NCBI RefSeq assembly: GCF_036227485.1
Contig: NZ_CP109479.1
Span: 3,038,001-3,102,000 of the forward strand
DNA: 64,000 bases
Source: Streptomyces sp. NBC_01451
GTDB taxonomy: Bacteria; Actinomycetota; Actinomycetes; Streptomycetales; Streptomycetaceae
Direction: 5' to 3'
Position numbers and translations under genes: made by a program. Below, piece by piece: positions 53,655 to 63,149 of this stretch; position 1 is the first letter of the stretch, and each line of letters begins with the position of its first letter. The notes under the pieces are model-generated. The model was given only the letters and a program-made list of their open reading frames with translations, ran no database searches and had not been told where the DNA came from.

Positions 53655-56393
53655 TCAGAACAGACTCAGCAGTGCCTCCGCCGGGTCCGCGAGAACCGTT
53701 CCCGCGTCCGGCAAGGGAAGCTCGAACCACACCGTCTTCCCCCGGGGGGTCCTGCGGGAGCCCCAGGCCGCGCTGAGCAGGCCGACCAGCTGGAGTCCGC
53801 GTCCGCCCTCGTCGGTGTCGCGGGCGCGGCGGCGGCGCGGCTGGACGAGGCCCGCGTCCCACACCTCGCACACCAGCATCCGGTCGAGGAGGAGCCGTAG
53901 CCGGATCTCGCCCTCGCCGTAGCGCAGGGCGTTGGTGACCAGCTCGCTGACCAGCAACTCCGTGGTGTCGATGAGGGCTTCGAGGCCCCAGGAGGTGAGC
54001 TGGGTGCGGGTGTACTCGCGGGCCCGGCCCACGCTGCGCGGTTCGCGCGGCAGGGTCCAGTCGCCGACGGAATCGGCGGGCAGCCCCTGGACGCGTGCCA
54101 TCAGCAGGGCGATGTCGTCCTCGCCGTGGTGGGTGTCGAGGGTGCTGAGGACGTGGTCGCAGACGTCCTCCAGCGGCTGGGATGGGTCGCTGAGGGCGCC
54201 GACGAACGCCTGCAGTCCCTCGTCGAGGGGGTGGTCGCGCGATTCGACCAGTCCATCCGTGTAGAGCGCCAACAGCGAACCTTCGGCCAGTTCGACCTCT
54301 ACCTCCTCGAACGGCTCGCCGCCGACACCCAGCGGCATGCCCGGCGGCACGTCGAGCATCAGCGCGTCCTCGCCCGGTTCGACGAGCACGGGCGGCAGAT
54401 GGCCGGCGTTGGCGAAGGTGCACCGGCGGGTCACCGAGTCGTAGACCGCGTAGATACAGGTCGCGAGGTACACCTCGGCGAGGTCGGCGTCCTTGGGCTG
54501 GCGGGCGGCGCGGGTGGCCTGCTGGACGCCGCCGGGGGTGCCGAGGCCGCGCGCGATCTCGTCCAACGCCGAGAGGACCTCCGCCGGTTCGAGGTCGAGA
54601 AGCGCCAGGGTGCGGACGGCGGTGCGGAGTTCACCCATGGCGACGGCGGCGCGCAGCCCCCGCCCCATCACGTCACCGACCACCAACGCGGTGCGGTTGC
54701 CGGGAAGTTCGATGACGTCGAACCAGTCGCCGCCGACCTCGGTGGCCGCGTTGCCGGGCAGGTAGCGGCAGGCGATGTCGAGGCCGGAGGCCTCCGGGTC
54801 GCCCGGGGGCAGCAGGGAGCGCTGGAGGATCAGCGCCCGCTCGTGCTCACGCCGGTACAGCCGGGCGTTGTCGATACAGACGGCGGCCCGCGCGGCCAGC
54901 TCCCAGGCCAGCGACCGGTCCCGCTCCCCGAACGGCTCGCTGCCCTTCGTACGGGAGAACTGCGCGAGGCCGACGACGGTGTCGTGGGCGACCATCGGGA
55001 CGGCCAGCGTGGACTGGATGGCGCCGTTGTCCTCGGCGGGGACGAACTGCGGGCGCGCGGTGCGCAGGGCGTCCGCGCAGGGCGAGTTGAACGGGAAGTG
55101 GTGCACGGCACCGACGGACACCGGCGCCCCGCCGCCGGCGAAGGGCGCGTCGGAGACGGCGCTGGCGAAGGCGACGCGGCGGAGTTCGGCACTGCCGTCG
55201 GCGAGCCCGGGCGGGGTCTCGTCGCCGGCCAGCAGCCCCTGGTAGAGGTCGACGGTCGCGAGGTCGCAGAAGCCGGGGACGACGACGTCCAGGAGTTCGC
55301 GCGCTGTCGTTTCCAGGTCCAGGGAGTTCCCGATGCGGGAGCCGGCCTCGTTCAGAAGGGCGAGATTGCGCCGTGCGGCGGCGGCCTCGCGGGCGGCGGC
55401 ACGGCGGGCGGTGATGTCGAGGGCGAGCCAGGCGACACCGATGGGGCGGCCGGTGCCGCTGTGCACGCGGTACAGGTTCACCGACCAGTGCCGGCGCTCG
55501 TCCGAGCCGGGCACAATGCCGCTGATGTGCATGTCCGTTATCGAGTCACCGGTCTCCAGGACCCGCCGGAGCGTCGCCGAGACGCGCTCTGCCTCGGGAG
55601 AGCGCAGGTAGTCGTACACACCGCGGCCTCGGTGGTCGTCGACGTCGCCGCCGTAGATCGAGGCGAAACGCTGGTTGGCGCGCCGGACCTTGAGGTCGGT
55701 GTCGATCAGCAGAAAGCCGAACGGAGATTGTCCGAAAATCGCCTGCGAGGCGGCGAGGTCGGTCTCGATCTGCCGCAGCGTCCGGACATCGACGACGATG
55801 CACACGGCGGCCCGCTCGCCCTCCTCCGTCCGCGTGGGCATCACATAGACCTCGGCGAGCCCCTCCCGGCGGCCCTCCTCACCCAGCCCGGGCTCACGGA
55901 CGCGGAACGGGACCACGCCGGTCCACTCCCGGCCGTCGAGGATCTCCGCCATCTTCCGCTGGCCGCGCTCGCGCAGATCGGGGTCGATGAAGGCCTCGAT
56001 GGGGTCCATGCCCACGGCTCGTGCGGCGGGGATGCCGAAGATCTTCTCGGCGCGCAGGCTCCACTGGTCGACGAGGCCGTCGGGACCGATGGAGAAGGAC
56101 GCCACCTTGATGTAGTCGTAGATCGAGCCGGGAGGGCTGCTCTGCCACATGGGGTCACCTGTCACATCACGCGCGTGGTCCTGCGCGGTGTCACGTGTCG
56201 TCTCGTGCACCGGATCGCCCATGGTGTCACGCGTGGTTTCACGTGTCGCATCGCGTATCGCGTCACCGCCGACGGTGCCCCCGGCGCCCGGCGCACGGCG
56301 GGACGCACCGGTCGCGGCATCACCCGCACCCGCCGCACTCGCGCCGCCCGACGGGTCCTTGGACTCCGTGGCCTTCGCTGGTATCTCGCTCAC
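53655..56393 (-). CDS. PAS/PAS/GAF/SpoIIE phosphatase with C-terminal HATPase
   Basis: A 912-residue regulatory phosphatase. Order: low-complexity N-terminus (1-85) with repeated Thr/Asp/Arg units (TRETTRDTMGDP, TTRDTAQDH); PAS (about 87-205); PAS with PAC (about 215-330); GAF (about 345-515); PP2C of the SpoIIE class with VGGDWFDV and VGDVMGRG (about 535-750); and an RsbW-type HATPase (about 770-895: ELLVSELVTNALRYGEG). Such proteins dephosphorylate an anti-anti-sigma factor in response to a sensed signal and may also carry a kinase module. GGAGGGG lies upstream of GTG 56393, the best start; the frame is open further up. No STAS protein gene is adjacent, so the partner is elsewhere. Confidence 0.9.
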   Translation of the reverse strand: MSEIPAKATESKDPSGGASAAGAGDAATGASRRAPGAGGTVGGDAIRDATRETTRDTMGDPVHETTRDTAQDHARDVTGDPMWQSSPPGSIYDYIKVASFSIGPDGLVDQWSLRAEKIFGIPAARAVGMDPIEAFIDPDLRERGQRKMAEILDGREWTGVVPFRVREPGLGEEGRREGLAEVYVMPTRTEEGERAAVCIVVDVRTLRQIETDLAASQAIFGQSPFGFLLIDTDLKVRRANQRFASIYGGDVDDHRGRGVYDYLRSPEAERVSATLRRVLETGDSITDMHISGIVPGSDERRHWSVNLYRVHSGTGRPIGVAWLALDITARRAAAREAAAARRNLALLNEAGSRIGNSLDLETTARELLDVVVPGFCDLATVDLYQGLLAGDETPPGLADGSAELRRVAFASAVSDAPFAGGGAPVSVGAVHHFPFNSPCADALRTARPQFVPAEDNGAIQSTLAVPMVAHDTVVGLAQFSRTKGSEPFGERDRSLAWELAARAAVCIDNARLYRREHERALILQRSLLPPGDPEASGLDIACRYLPGNAATEVGGDWFDVIELPGNRTALVVGDVMGRGLRAAVAMGELRTAVRTLALLDLEPAEVLSALDEIARGLGTPGGVQQATRAARQPKDADLAEVYLATCIYAVYDSVTRRCTFANAGHLPPVLVEPGEDALMLDVPPGMPLGVGGEPFEEVEVELAEGSLLALYTDGLVESRDHPLDEGLQAFVGALSDPSQPLEDVCDHVLSTLDTHHGEDDIALLMARVQGLPADSVGDWTLPREPRSVGRAREYTRTQLTSWGLEALIDTTELLVSELVTNALRYGEGEIRLRLLLDRMLVCEVWDAGLVQPRRRRARDTDEGGRGLQLVGLLSAAWGSRRTPRGKTVWFELPLPDAGTVLADPAEALLSLF

Positions 56394-56702
56394 GCGAACC
56401 GTCCCCTCCAGCTCACCGCGTCCGGCACCGGTCACCGGGGGCGGCTGCCCGCAGTATCCAGCACTACGGCGCCCCACAACACGGTGTTCACGATCACGGG
56501 ACAATCCCGATGCTTTTCGGACCGGCCCGCGACAACACTCCCAGTCTTCTAACCAGGGGACCACCGGTCGAACCCCTATTGGCGACAACTGCCAGTGGCC
56601 TGAACCACACGGTCGACAGTGCGGGGCGGGCGTACAACCGCGGTTCACCCCGGCGCGCGGTCGGTGGTGGTCAGAACGCCGGGTTCCCTGTCCGGCCGGG
56701 TC
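56394..56702. other. Intergenic region upstream of the SpoIIE-type gene
   Basis: About 309 bases between the SpoIIE-type gene start and the stop of the RsbW-like gene on the same strand. No gene supported; presumably holds the promoter of the phosphatase gene. I see no convincing operator or hairpin. Confidence 0.6.
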
Positions 56703-57179
56703 TCATCCCGGTACCGGCAGTTCGAACCACACCGTCTTGCCCGCGCCGCCGGGACGGGTGCCCCAGCGGCTGGACGAGTGGGCGACGAGCCGGAGCCCCC
56801 GGCCGCCCTCCTCCTCGGGGCCCGCGACGCGTTCGCGGGGCGGGTCGGGCAGTGGGTCGGAGACCTCGACCAGGAGCGCGGCCACGCTCCCGGCGGGCCG
56901 CACCAGCCGGACACCGATGGGCCCCGTGGCATGCCTCAGGGAGTTGGTCACCAGCTCGCTGACCAGCAGCGCGGCGATGTCACCGAGAGCGTCGAGCCCC
57001 CAGTCGCGCAGTTGGCCGCGGACGACCGCCCGGGCCGCTCGGACGGCGCCGGGCTCCGCGGGAAAGGTCCACTCGGCACAGTCGCCTTCGGTGTCGATCA
57101 CGCCGATCACTTCCCAGGCAAGCGACCCACCCATGTCCGGTTTCGTGGGGTTAATGGGCACATACCCGATATTCAGCAC
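56703..57179 (-). CDS. RsbW-like ATP-binding protein (HATPase)
   Basis: A 158-residue GHKL-fold protein: N-box LLVSELVTNSLRHATGP, then EVSDPLPDPP and GGRGLRLVAHSSSRWG. It is a Streptomyces RsbW-family protein, a candidate anti-sigma kinase. It has the same C-terminal KTVWFELP end as the HATPase domain of the adjacent SpoIIE protein, so the pair is probably related by duplication. The start is GTG 57179 (GAGGCGG upstream); ATG 57134 is an alternative. Confidence 0.85.
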   Translation of the reverse strand: MLNIGYVPINPTKPDMGGSLAWEVIGVIDTEGDCAEWTFPAEPGAVRAARAVVRGQLRDWGLDALGDIAALLVSELVTNSLRHATGPIGVRLVRPAGSVAALLVEVSDPLPDPPRERVAGPEEEGGRGLRLVAHSSSRWGTRPGGAGKTVWFELPVPG

Positions 57180-57281
57180 CGATTACCGCCTCTAAGGGCG
57201 CACTGTGGCACGAACGGCGTACGGGGCGCGCACACCGGGCGCCTCACACATCGCACGAGCCGCCCGTCGACCCGGTGGGTG

Positions 57282-57722
57282 TCACCGCAGCCGGGCGGCC
57301 GCTTCCCGTACCGCCGGCACGTCCTGATCCAGCCAGTCCACGTCCCAGATCTCGGCCGGGGTCAGCCAGCGCAGTTCGTCGTGGTCCTGGAGGGGCTTCG
57401 GTTCGGCCGAGCCGGCCGGGAGCCGCGCGGTCCAGACCCACAGGACGTACGGCGCCCTCAGGGGCCACTCCCCCGGGATGCGTTCGACGGGTTCCGCGTC
57501 GACGCCCAGTTCCTCGCGCAGTTCGCGCACGAGGGCGTCCTGTGGCGCCTCGCCCGGTTCGACCTTGCCGCCGGGCAGCTCCCAGCGGCCCGCCAGTTCG
57601 GGGGGTGCGCTGCGGCGGGCGGCGAGGAGGCGTCCGTCGCGCAGCAGGGCGGCGCCCACGACCACGACCCGCGCCTCGACCGCATGCTCCGAACCCGCCG
57701 CCGGTTCCGTCCGTTCCGTCAT
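57282..57722 (-). CDS. Nudix hydrolase (MutT/8-oxo-dGTP-type)
   Basis: A 146-residue hydrolase with the full Nudix box [18 protein letters not shown]...EELG (23 residues, GX5EX7REUXEEXGU). The strand before it reads [17 protein letters not shown], and the tail [19 protein letters not shown] is typical of MutT-like proteins that remove 8-oxo-dGTP. The substrate is inferred from the resemblance to MutT. Gene neighbours are unrelated. Confidence 0.9.
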   Translation of the reverse strand: MTERTEPAAGSEHAVEARVVVVGAALLRDGRLLAARRSAPPELAGRWELPGGKVEPGEAPQDALVRELREELGVDAEPVERIPGEWPLRAPYVLWVWTARLPAGSAEPKPLQDHDELRWLTPAEIWDVDWLDQDVPAVREAAARLR

Positions 57723-57746
57723 GGACGGGAGCCTACGGGAGCCGGA

Positions 57747-57938
57747 TCACCGGGTTCCGTTCTGCCCGTTCTGCCCGATCCGCTCTACCCAGTAGAGCTG
57801 CTTGTGGCCGCGGTCATCAAGGCTGTCGGCGATCTTCTGAGCCTCCGCACGGGTCGCGTACCGGCCCACGCGGTAGCGATTGCCGTTGTCGTCCTGCCGT
57901 ATGACGAGCCAGGGAAGAGTGATCGTCCCGTCAGTCAT
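57747..57938 (-). CDS. SPOR-like small protein
   Basis: A 63-residue protein (MTDGTITLPWLVIRQDDNGN...) with a single SPOR-like fold pattern: PWLVIRQD, YRVGRYATRAEAQKIADSLD and QLYWVERI. SPOR domains bind peptidoglycan; here there is no signal or membrane helix, and small proteins of this sort are widespread in Streptomyces with unknown role. GGAGGGG lies before ATG 57938. Confidence 0.75.
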   Translation of the reverse strand: MTDGTITLPWLVIRQDDNGNRYRVGRYATRAEAQKIADSLDDRGHKQLYWVERIGQNGQNGTR

Positions 57939-58292
57939 GGAGCCCCTCCACTTCCCGCCCCCGGCTTGCGCCGCGCCCCGCCCGCCAAGGAAACCGCAAT
58001 CCGCATATGCCCGAGCCTACGCCTTACCTTTACGCAGCGAACACGGCTTTTCACAAAGAGGTACGCCAACCGGCCAGCGGCGAGGGGCGCGTGGCGGCGA
58101 ACGCGCCGCCGAAAGAGCACGGTGTGTCCGGTCAGCGGCCCACCGCGCCCCTTGGGACGACCTGCGAAAACGGCCAGAATCCAACGGCCCGGCGGACGGC
58201 GGCGATGGGCGGGGCAGCGGTGAAGGGGGAGCGTTCGAGAGGTCAACCGCCCCTGAATGTGGGCTACTTCACTGGACCCAGGGGCGGCGGGG
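57939..58292. other. Non-coding stretch between SPOR-like gene and GntR gene
   Basis: About 350 bases without a supported gene. On the minus strand, TTGTGA-N18-TAAAGG near 58030-58060 may be a promoter for the SPOR-like gene. The part 58085-58290 is GC-rich with no clear feature. Confidence 0.45.
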
Positions 58293-59045
58293 CTACTTCA
58301 CCGGCAGGTGGTACGCCACCTGGTAGCGGTCCGCGGGGATCACGACGTCGGCCGTCTCGACCGGGCGCCCCGAGGCGTAGTACGTGCGGTGCACGACGAG
58401 CACCACATGCCCGGGGACACCGCCCAGGGCGTGCAGTTCCTCGGCGAGGCCGGGGCGGGCGCCGACCTCCTCCGTGACGTTGTCCACGATCACGTCGATG
58501 GCCGCCATGCGCTCGACGACACCCATCCCGCCGAGCGGGCCCTCCTCGGGCAGCATCACCGGCGTCCGGCCGGTGACGGCGAGGGGCTCCCAGGAGGTGG
58601 ACAGCATCATCACCTCACCGGCGTCCCGGAAGACGTACTTCGTGCACATGACGCGGTCGCCGGGCAGGAGGGAGAGGCGCTCCGCGATGGCGTCGCTCGC
58701 CCCGACCTGCGCGCTGCTGGACTCCCAGGTGCCGCGCGCCTCCGCGTCGGACTGCTCCTGGCGGAACGGTGTCGCGCCGCCGTCCGGCCGGAAGCCGGAG
58801 CGCGCGATCCGGCGCGGCACGGGTCGCTCACGCACATACGTGCCCGACCCGGAGCGGCCCTCGACGAGGCCCTCGGCCATGAGCACCTTGCGTGCCTCCA
58901 GGGCGACCGTGTCCGAGACGCCGTACTCCTCCCTGATCCTGGCCTGGGAGGGGAGGCGGGTGTGCGGTGGCAGTGAACCGTCGACGATCTTGTTCCGCAG
59001 ATCACCCGCGACACGCAGGTAGGCCGGCTGTTCACCGAATGTCAC
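58293..59045 (-). CDS. GntR family transcriptional regulator (HutC subfamily)
   Basis: A 250-residue repressor. Residues about 8-70 form the GntR winged helix (VAGDLRNKIVDGSLPPHTRL, PSQARIREEYGVSDTVA, VEGRSGSGTYVRERP). The UTRA effector domain (about 95-245) ends in PADRYQVAYHLPVK. It senses a small molecule, often a sugar or amino-acid derivative. The start is GTG 59045 with GGGAG six bases upstream. Two inverted repeats lie just upstream of its start. Confidence 0.9.
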   Translation of the reverse strand: MTFGEQPAYLRVAGDLRNKIVDGSLPPHTRLPSQARIREEYGVSDTVALEARKVLMAEGLVEGRSGSGTYVRERPVPRRIARSGFRPDGGATPFRQEQSDAEARGTWESSSAQVGASDAIAERLSLLPGDRVMCTKYVFRDAGEVMMLSTSWEPLAVTGRTPVMLPEEGPLGGMGVVERMAAIDVIVDNVTEEVGARPGLAEELHALGGVPGHVVLVVHRTYYASGRPVETADVVIPADRYQVAYHLPVK

Positions 59046-59060
59046 GGGCCACTCCCATCA

Positions 59061-59098
59061 GGTTGTACAGACAGCAACAGCCTGGCAACCATGGGTTG
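59061..59098. promoter_or_regulatory. Paired GGTTG/CAAC repeats upstream of gntR
   Basis: GGTTG (59061) with CAAC (59075), and CAACC-ATG-GGTTG (59086-59098), in the first 55 bases upstream of the GntR gene. They share half-sites, so may be autoregulatory operators. Confidence 0.45.
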
Positions 59099-59217
59099 TG
59101 ACACGCAAGCAAAGGCCAGAGAATCACTCAATGTGATGACTTGTGCCGCGGTGGGGCATGGGACGCGTGCTCGCGCGGGCGCGTCACGGAGGGATGTTCT
59201 CCCCACTCCGGCCGCCG

Positions 59218-60456
59218 TCACACATCGATCCCGGCGTCCCCTCCGTTGTCCTCGCCAGTACCCTCGCCGGTGCCCTCCGGGTCGTACTCGGGCGGGGTCG
59301 TCGCAAGGCCGAGAGCCTTGCGCGGGGTGACCGTACGCTCGGCGTCGAGCAGTGTGCTGCCGGTGTCGTAGTGGTCGTAGAAGGTGTCGACGTCGGTGGC
59401 CTCGGCCGCTTTCGCCCACTCCTCGCGCGCGCTGCGCAGGTCCTTCACCAGGGCGGCGACGCTGGGCGAGGCCTTGGCGGCGAACCGGTGTCCGGTCAGC
59501 AGGCGCGTCTGCTCGTCGAGCGCGTCCGTCACCCGCCCCGCCCACGCCTTGTGCCCCGGCAGGTCGTCGTCGACGTACTCCTCGTCGGGCGCCGAGTCCA
59601 TCGCCCTGTTCAGGACCTGGGCCGCCTTCAGATACGTCAGCTGGTCGGCGTCGAGCGTCGTCTCGTCCCTGCGCAGCGAGCCGGTGAGGGTGCCGTCCGG
59701 ATCGACGCTGCCGAAGACACAGGTGATCTCGCGGTCGCCGAGGCGCCAGCTCTGGCTGGTCGGGGTGAGGTAGTAGACGTCGGCTTCGTCGGGCAGGGCC
59801 CAGGTGTCCATCGCGTACTGGTCCTCAAGGGCGTAGCACTTGTCGTCGGCGACCTCGGTGACGCGGTCGTCACCCGGGTAGGCACCGGCCGGCAGCTTGA
59901 AGGAGGCGAACACCTCGCCGTCGTGCGTACCGGCGCAGGGGACCTTGTCGACGTCGTAGGTGAGGCCCTCCAGGGAGCCGTCCACCGAGTCGAAGCAGTC
60001 GCCCTTGACAAGGGAGAAGGTGCTGTTGTTCTCCCTGGCGGCGTCCTTGAAGCCGTCCCAGGCCTCGGTCAGGCCGCCGGTGCCGAGCAGCAGCGCCCAC
60101 AGCGCGAGGCCGACGGTCGACAGCACGGATCCGGCGACCGCCATGCCCTTGCCGCGCTCGCCCTTCTTCCGGATCTGGACGAGGGCGACGGTCCCCAGGA
60201 CGAGGCCCAGCGCCGGCAGGAAGCAGAGGATGCCGAGCACGAGGGAGGCGATGGCGACGCCGTTGACGGGGGTCGGGCGGTTGTACGGGGAGTAGCCCTG
60301 GGGCCAGGGGGCGTAGGGGCCCTGGGGGTAAGGGCCCTGAGGGTAAGGAGGGTGGGAACCCTGGGGGTAGGGGTGGGGGTGGGGCTGGCCCGGGTACGAG
60401 GGGTACGGCGACGGCGCCGACGGCTGGTCGGGTCCGGGGGGCGGGGGTATGGCCAC
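59218..60456 (-). CDS. DUF4190-type membrane protein with septum-formation-like domain
   Basis: A 412-residue protein. The N-terminal ~60 residues are Pro/Tyr/Gly repeats (PYPQGPYPQGPYAPWPQG), then two helices of a DUF4190 region (GVAIASLVLGILCFLPALGL and GMAVAGSVLSTVGLALWALL). The outside part has a septum-formation-like domain (KGDCFDS...VPCAGTHDGEVFASF) with paired cysteines. No enzymatic motifs. Start GTG 60456, GGAG ten bases upstream. Likely an envelope protein of unknown role. Confidence 0.85.
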   Translation of the reverse strand: MAIPPPPGPDQPSAPSPYPSYPGQPHPHPYPQGSHPPYPQGPYPQGPYAPWPQGYSPYNRPTPVNGVAIASLVLGILCFLPALGLVLGTVALVQIRKKGERGKGMAVAGSVLSTVGLALWALLLGTGGLTEAWDGFKDAARENNSTFSLVKGDCFDSVDGSLEGLTYDVDKVPCAGTHDGEVFASFKLPAGAYPGDDRVTEVADDKCYALEDQYAMDTWALPDEADVYYLTPTSQSWRLGDREITCVFGSVDPDGTLTGSLRRDETTLDADQLTYLKAAQVLNRAMDSAPDEEYVDDDLPGHKAWAGRVTDALDEQTRLLTGHRFAAKASPSVAALVKDLRSAREEWAKAAEATDVDTFYDHYDTGSTLLDAERTVTPRKALGLATTPPEYDPEGTGEGTGEDNGGDAGIDV

Positions 60457-60603
60457 GGGTGCCGGGCTCCTCGTCGGGTCATGTGAACTGGCGTGCGACT
60501 TGGCGCATGGTAAGGGAGTTTCGCCCCTGCCGCCCCTACCGCCCCGGACGGACCGGGAGTGCCTGAACCTGTGCCGAACCCCGTACGCAACTACTCTGCG
60601 TAC

Positions 60604-61719
60604 ATGACCCCACTGCCGGACTGCTACTGCCCCACGGACGGCACCCGCGTCCCCGGAGGCACCCTCGCCTGGTGCTGCCCCCTCTGCCGGGGCCCCCTGG
60701 ATCTCGACTTCGCACCCACCCCGGCGTCCCTCAAGTCCCTCACCGGCAGGGTCAACTCCCTCTGGCGCTACGCGGAGACGCTCCCCCTCCCCGCCCCCAC
60801 CACAAGCCTCGGCGAGGGCCGCACCCCCCTCGTGGAACTGCGCGACGGCATCTCGGCGAAGCTCGACTTCCTGATGCCGACCCTCTCCTTCAAGGACCGG
60901 GGCGCGGTGCTCCTGGCCGAACTGGCCCTCCGGCTGAACCCCGCCCAGGTCGTCGCCGACAGCAGCGGCAACGCGGGGACGGCGATCGCCGCGTACTGCG
61001 CCCGCGCCCGGCTGCCCTGCACGGTGTACGTCCCCGAGGGCACCTCCCCGAAGAAGCTGGAGCAGATCGAGGCGCACGGGGCGAAGGTGCGGGTGATCGA
61101 CGGTGACCGGGAGGCCGCCGCGGCTGCGGCCCGCGAGGCGGCGGACGCGCCGGGCACGTTCTACGCGTCCCACGTCTACAACCCGTACTTCCTGCACGGC
61201 ACGAAGACGTACGTCCACGAGCTGTGGGAGGACATGGGAGGCCGCCTCCCGGACGTCCTCGTCGTGCCGGTCGGCAACGGCACCCTGCTGCTGGGCGCGG
61301 CACTCGCCGTCGCCGAGTTGCACTCGGCGGGTTTCATCGACCGGCGGCCCGCGCTGTACGCCGTCCAGTCGGCGGCGGTCGCCCCGCTGGCGCACGCCTG
61401 GGAGGAGGGCGCCACCGACCTGACCGGCGTCGTCCCGCCGCCGGTGTCGCCCACCCTCGCGGAGGGCATCGCGATCCCCAGGCCGCCCCGGGCCCGCCAG
61501 ATCCTGCGCGCGGTGCGCGACTCGGGCGGCACGTTCCTGACGGTGACGGAGGATCAGATCCGGCACGCGCAGAGGGACCTGGCGTCCCAGGGGCTGTACG
61601 TGGAGTCGACCGGGGTGGCCTGCTGGGCGGCGGTGCGGGAGGAGGCGCTCGGGGCGCGAACGGCGGTGGTGCCGTTGTGCGGGGCGGGACTCAAGACGGG
61701 CCTGGCGCCGTCGGTCTGA
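60604..61719 (+). CDS. Threonine synthase-like PLP-dependent enzyme
   Basis: A 371-residue fold-type II PLP enzyme. A zinc-ribbon-like start (CYCPTDGTRVPGGTLAWCCP) leads to the PLP-binding lysine region MPTLSFKDRGAVLLAELAL (SFKDR) and SSGNAGTAIAAYCARA (the phosphate loop). It may make threonine or be a related lyase or cysteine synthase-like enzyme. The Streptomyces chromosome usually has another thrC in the threonine operon, so this is probably a paralogue. The start is unsure: ATG 60604 has no ribosome binding site; GTG 60571 or GTG 60559 are possible. Confidence 0.85.
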   Translation: MTPLPDCYCPTDGTRVPGGTLAWCCPLCRGPLDLDFAPTPASLKSLTGRVNSLWRYAETLPLPAPTTSLGEGRTPLVELRDGISAKLDFLMPTLSFKDRGAVLLAELALRLNPAQVVADSSGNAGTAIAAYCARARLPCTVYVPEGTSPKKLEQIEAHGAKVRVIDGDREAAAAAAREAADAPGTFYASHVYNPYFLHGTKTYVHELWEDMGGRLPDVLVVPVGNGTLLLGAALAVAELHSAGFIDRRPALYAVQSAAVAPLAHAWEEGATDLTGVVPPPVSPTLAEGIAIPRPPRARQILRAVRDSGGTFLTVTEDQIRHAQRDLASQGLYVESTGVACWAAVREEALGARTAVVPLCGAGLKTGLAPSV

Positions 61720-61770
61720 CACCGGCCCGACGCCGGTCCGACACCGGCCCGGGACCCGCCCCGACCGGCC

Positions 61771-62607
61771 TCAGTCCGCGTCGAACCCCGTCGCCCGCGC
61801 GCGCTTCTCCCAGCCGACGACGTCACCCCGTACCTGCTCCAGATGACCGAGTACGCCGGTGACCGCGTCGTCGCCCAGGGGGAGCCGCAGCGGTGTGTCC
61901 TCGGCGTCGAGTGCGGCGAGGATCAGGGCAGCCGCCTTCGCCGGGTCGCCGGGCTGGGCTCCGTCACCCTCGGTGACCATCCGGCGGGTAGCGCCGACCG
62001 TACGGACGTAGACGCCGAGATCCCGGCTGGCGCCCGCACGGCCGCTGTCGAACAGCTCGGTCCTGAAGGACCCCGGTTCGACGATCAGCACCTTGATCCC
62101 GTACGGCCGGACCTCCGCCGCGAGCGCCTCGGACATGCCCTCCAGCGCGAACTTCGTCGCGCTGTACGCCCCGAAGCCCGGCGCGGAGATCTGCCCGCCC
62201 ACGCTGCTCATCTGCACGATCGCGCCCGAGCCCCGCTGCCGCATGTGCGGCAGCACGGCCCGTACGAGGGCGGCCGGCCCGAAAACGTGCAGGTCGAACA
62301 GGTCGCGCAGTTCGGCGTCGGTGGTCTCCTCGACGGCACCGACGTGCGTACGCCCCGCGTTGTTGACGAGCACGTCGATCCGCCCGTGCCACGCGACGAC
62401 GTCCTCGACGGCGGTCGCGACCGCGGCCAGGTCGGTGACGTCCAGGCGCAGCGCCTGGACCTGTTTGGGGTGGGCGGCCACAAAGGCGTCCAGCGCGCCC
62501 GTCCGTCGTGCGGCACCGACGACCACGTCACCCGCGGCGACCGCCGCCTCGGCGACAGCCCGCCCGAAGCCACTGCTCGCACCGGTGATGAACCAGACCC
62601 TGCTCAT
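61771..62607 (-). CDS. SDR family oxidoreductase
   Basis: A 278-residue short-chain dehydrogenase/reductase: NAD(P)-binding TGASSGFG (8-15), VNNAG, the catalytic Ser in SSVGGQISAP and YSATK. R at the cofactor strand (AARR) suggests NADP. Substrate unknown. ATG 62607. It is convergent with the PLP-enzyme gene. Confidence 0.92.
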   Translation of the reverse strand: MSRVWFITGASSGFGRAVAEAAVAAGDVVVGAARRTGALDAFVAAHPKQVQALRLDVTDLAAVATAVEDVVAWHGRIDVLVNNAGRTHVGAVEETTDAELRDLFDLHVFGPAALVRAVLPHMRQRGSGAIVQMSSVGGQISAPGFGAYSATKFALEGMSEALAAEVRPYGIKVLIVEPGSFRTELFDSGRAGASRDLGVYVRTVGATRRMVTEGDGAQPGDPAKAAALILAALDAEDTPLRLPLGDDAVTGVLGHLEQVRGDVVGWEKRARATGFDAD

Positions 62608-63080
62608 GAGGTCGACCCCCTCCTCCAGACCACCGTCCGCTCACTGCGCGAACCCGTTCGGACGCTCCGTCAGCAGCCTAGACGGACCGTGCCGGCCCCC
62701 GGGGGCGCACGCATCCACCGGGCCGAAACGCGACCCGTCCGGCTTCAGTCCTCGCCCCTGACGACGTTTCCCTCGCCGTTTCGCCAGGTCTCCCCGGCGT
62801 CCCCGTCGGACGTGGCCCGCACACAGGTGCGTACGCCGTGTCCGCGCAGTCGGCGGGCCCTCGCCCAGCCGGTCTCGGCCCTGCGGACAGTGGTCCTCGT
62901 CTTCCTGGCTTCGGCACTCACGGTGCTTCATCTTCCTTCTGCGTCCGGCCCGTTGGGGGTCCACGTCGATCTTCTGACACCGGTTTGCCCGGTTGTGTCT
63001 CCGGGTCCCCGTCCCAGGGCGCGGGAAACATGCCCCGTCGGTCTCCTCGGCTCGGCCGCGCCGACCGGCGAGCCGACACC
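62608..63080. other. Intergenic region, no firm gene
   Basis: About 470 bases before the terminator at 63081. A plus-strand frame (about 62813-63140) contains a hydrophobic stretch (LRTVVLVFLASALTVLHLP) but no ribosome binding site and lies mostly over the right-hand hairpin, so I do not call it. Otherwise no signal seen. Confidence 0.55.
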
Positions 63081-63140
63081 CCGGAGCACCGGCCGCGTCC
63101 CGCGAGTCCGACGACTCCCGGGACGCGGCCGGTGCTCCGG
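63081..63140 (-). terminator. 22-base-pair hairpin terminator after the alpha/beta hydrolase gene
   Basis: Perfect 22-base-pair stem: arms at 63081-63102 and 63119-63140. The 16-base loop can itself pair GAGTC with GACTC. It begins ten bases beyond the stop of the hydrolase gene. The longest perfect stem found in the window. Confidence 0.9.
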
Positions 63141-63149
63141 CCCTCGTCG

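Noticed and set aside
62813..63140. Possible small membrane protein (LRTVVLVFLASALTVLHLP) on the plus strand
   Set aside because: No ribosome binding site, no conserved pattern, and the end overlaps the terminator of the minus-strand gene.
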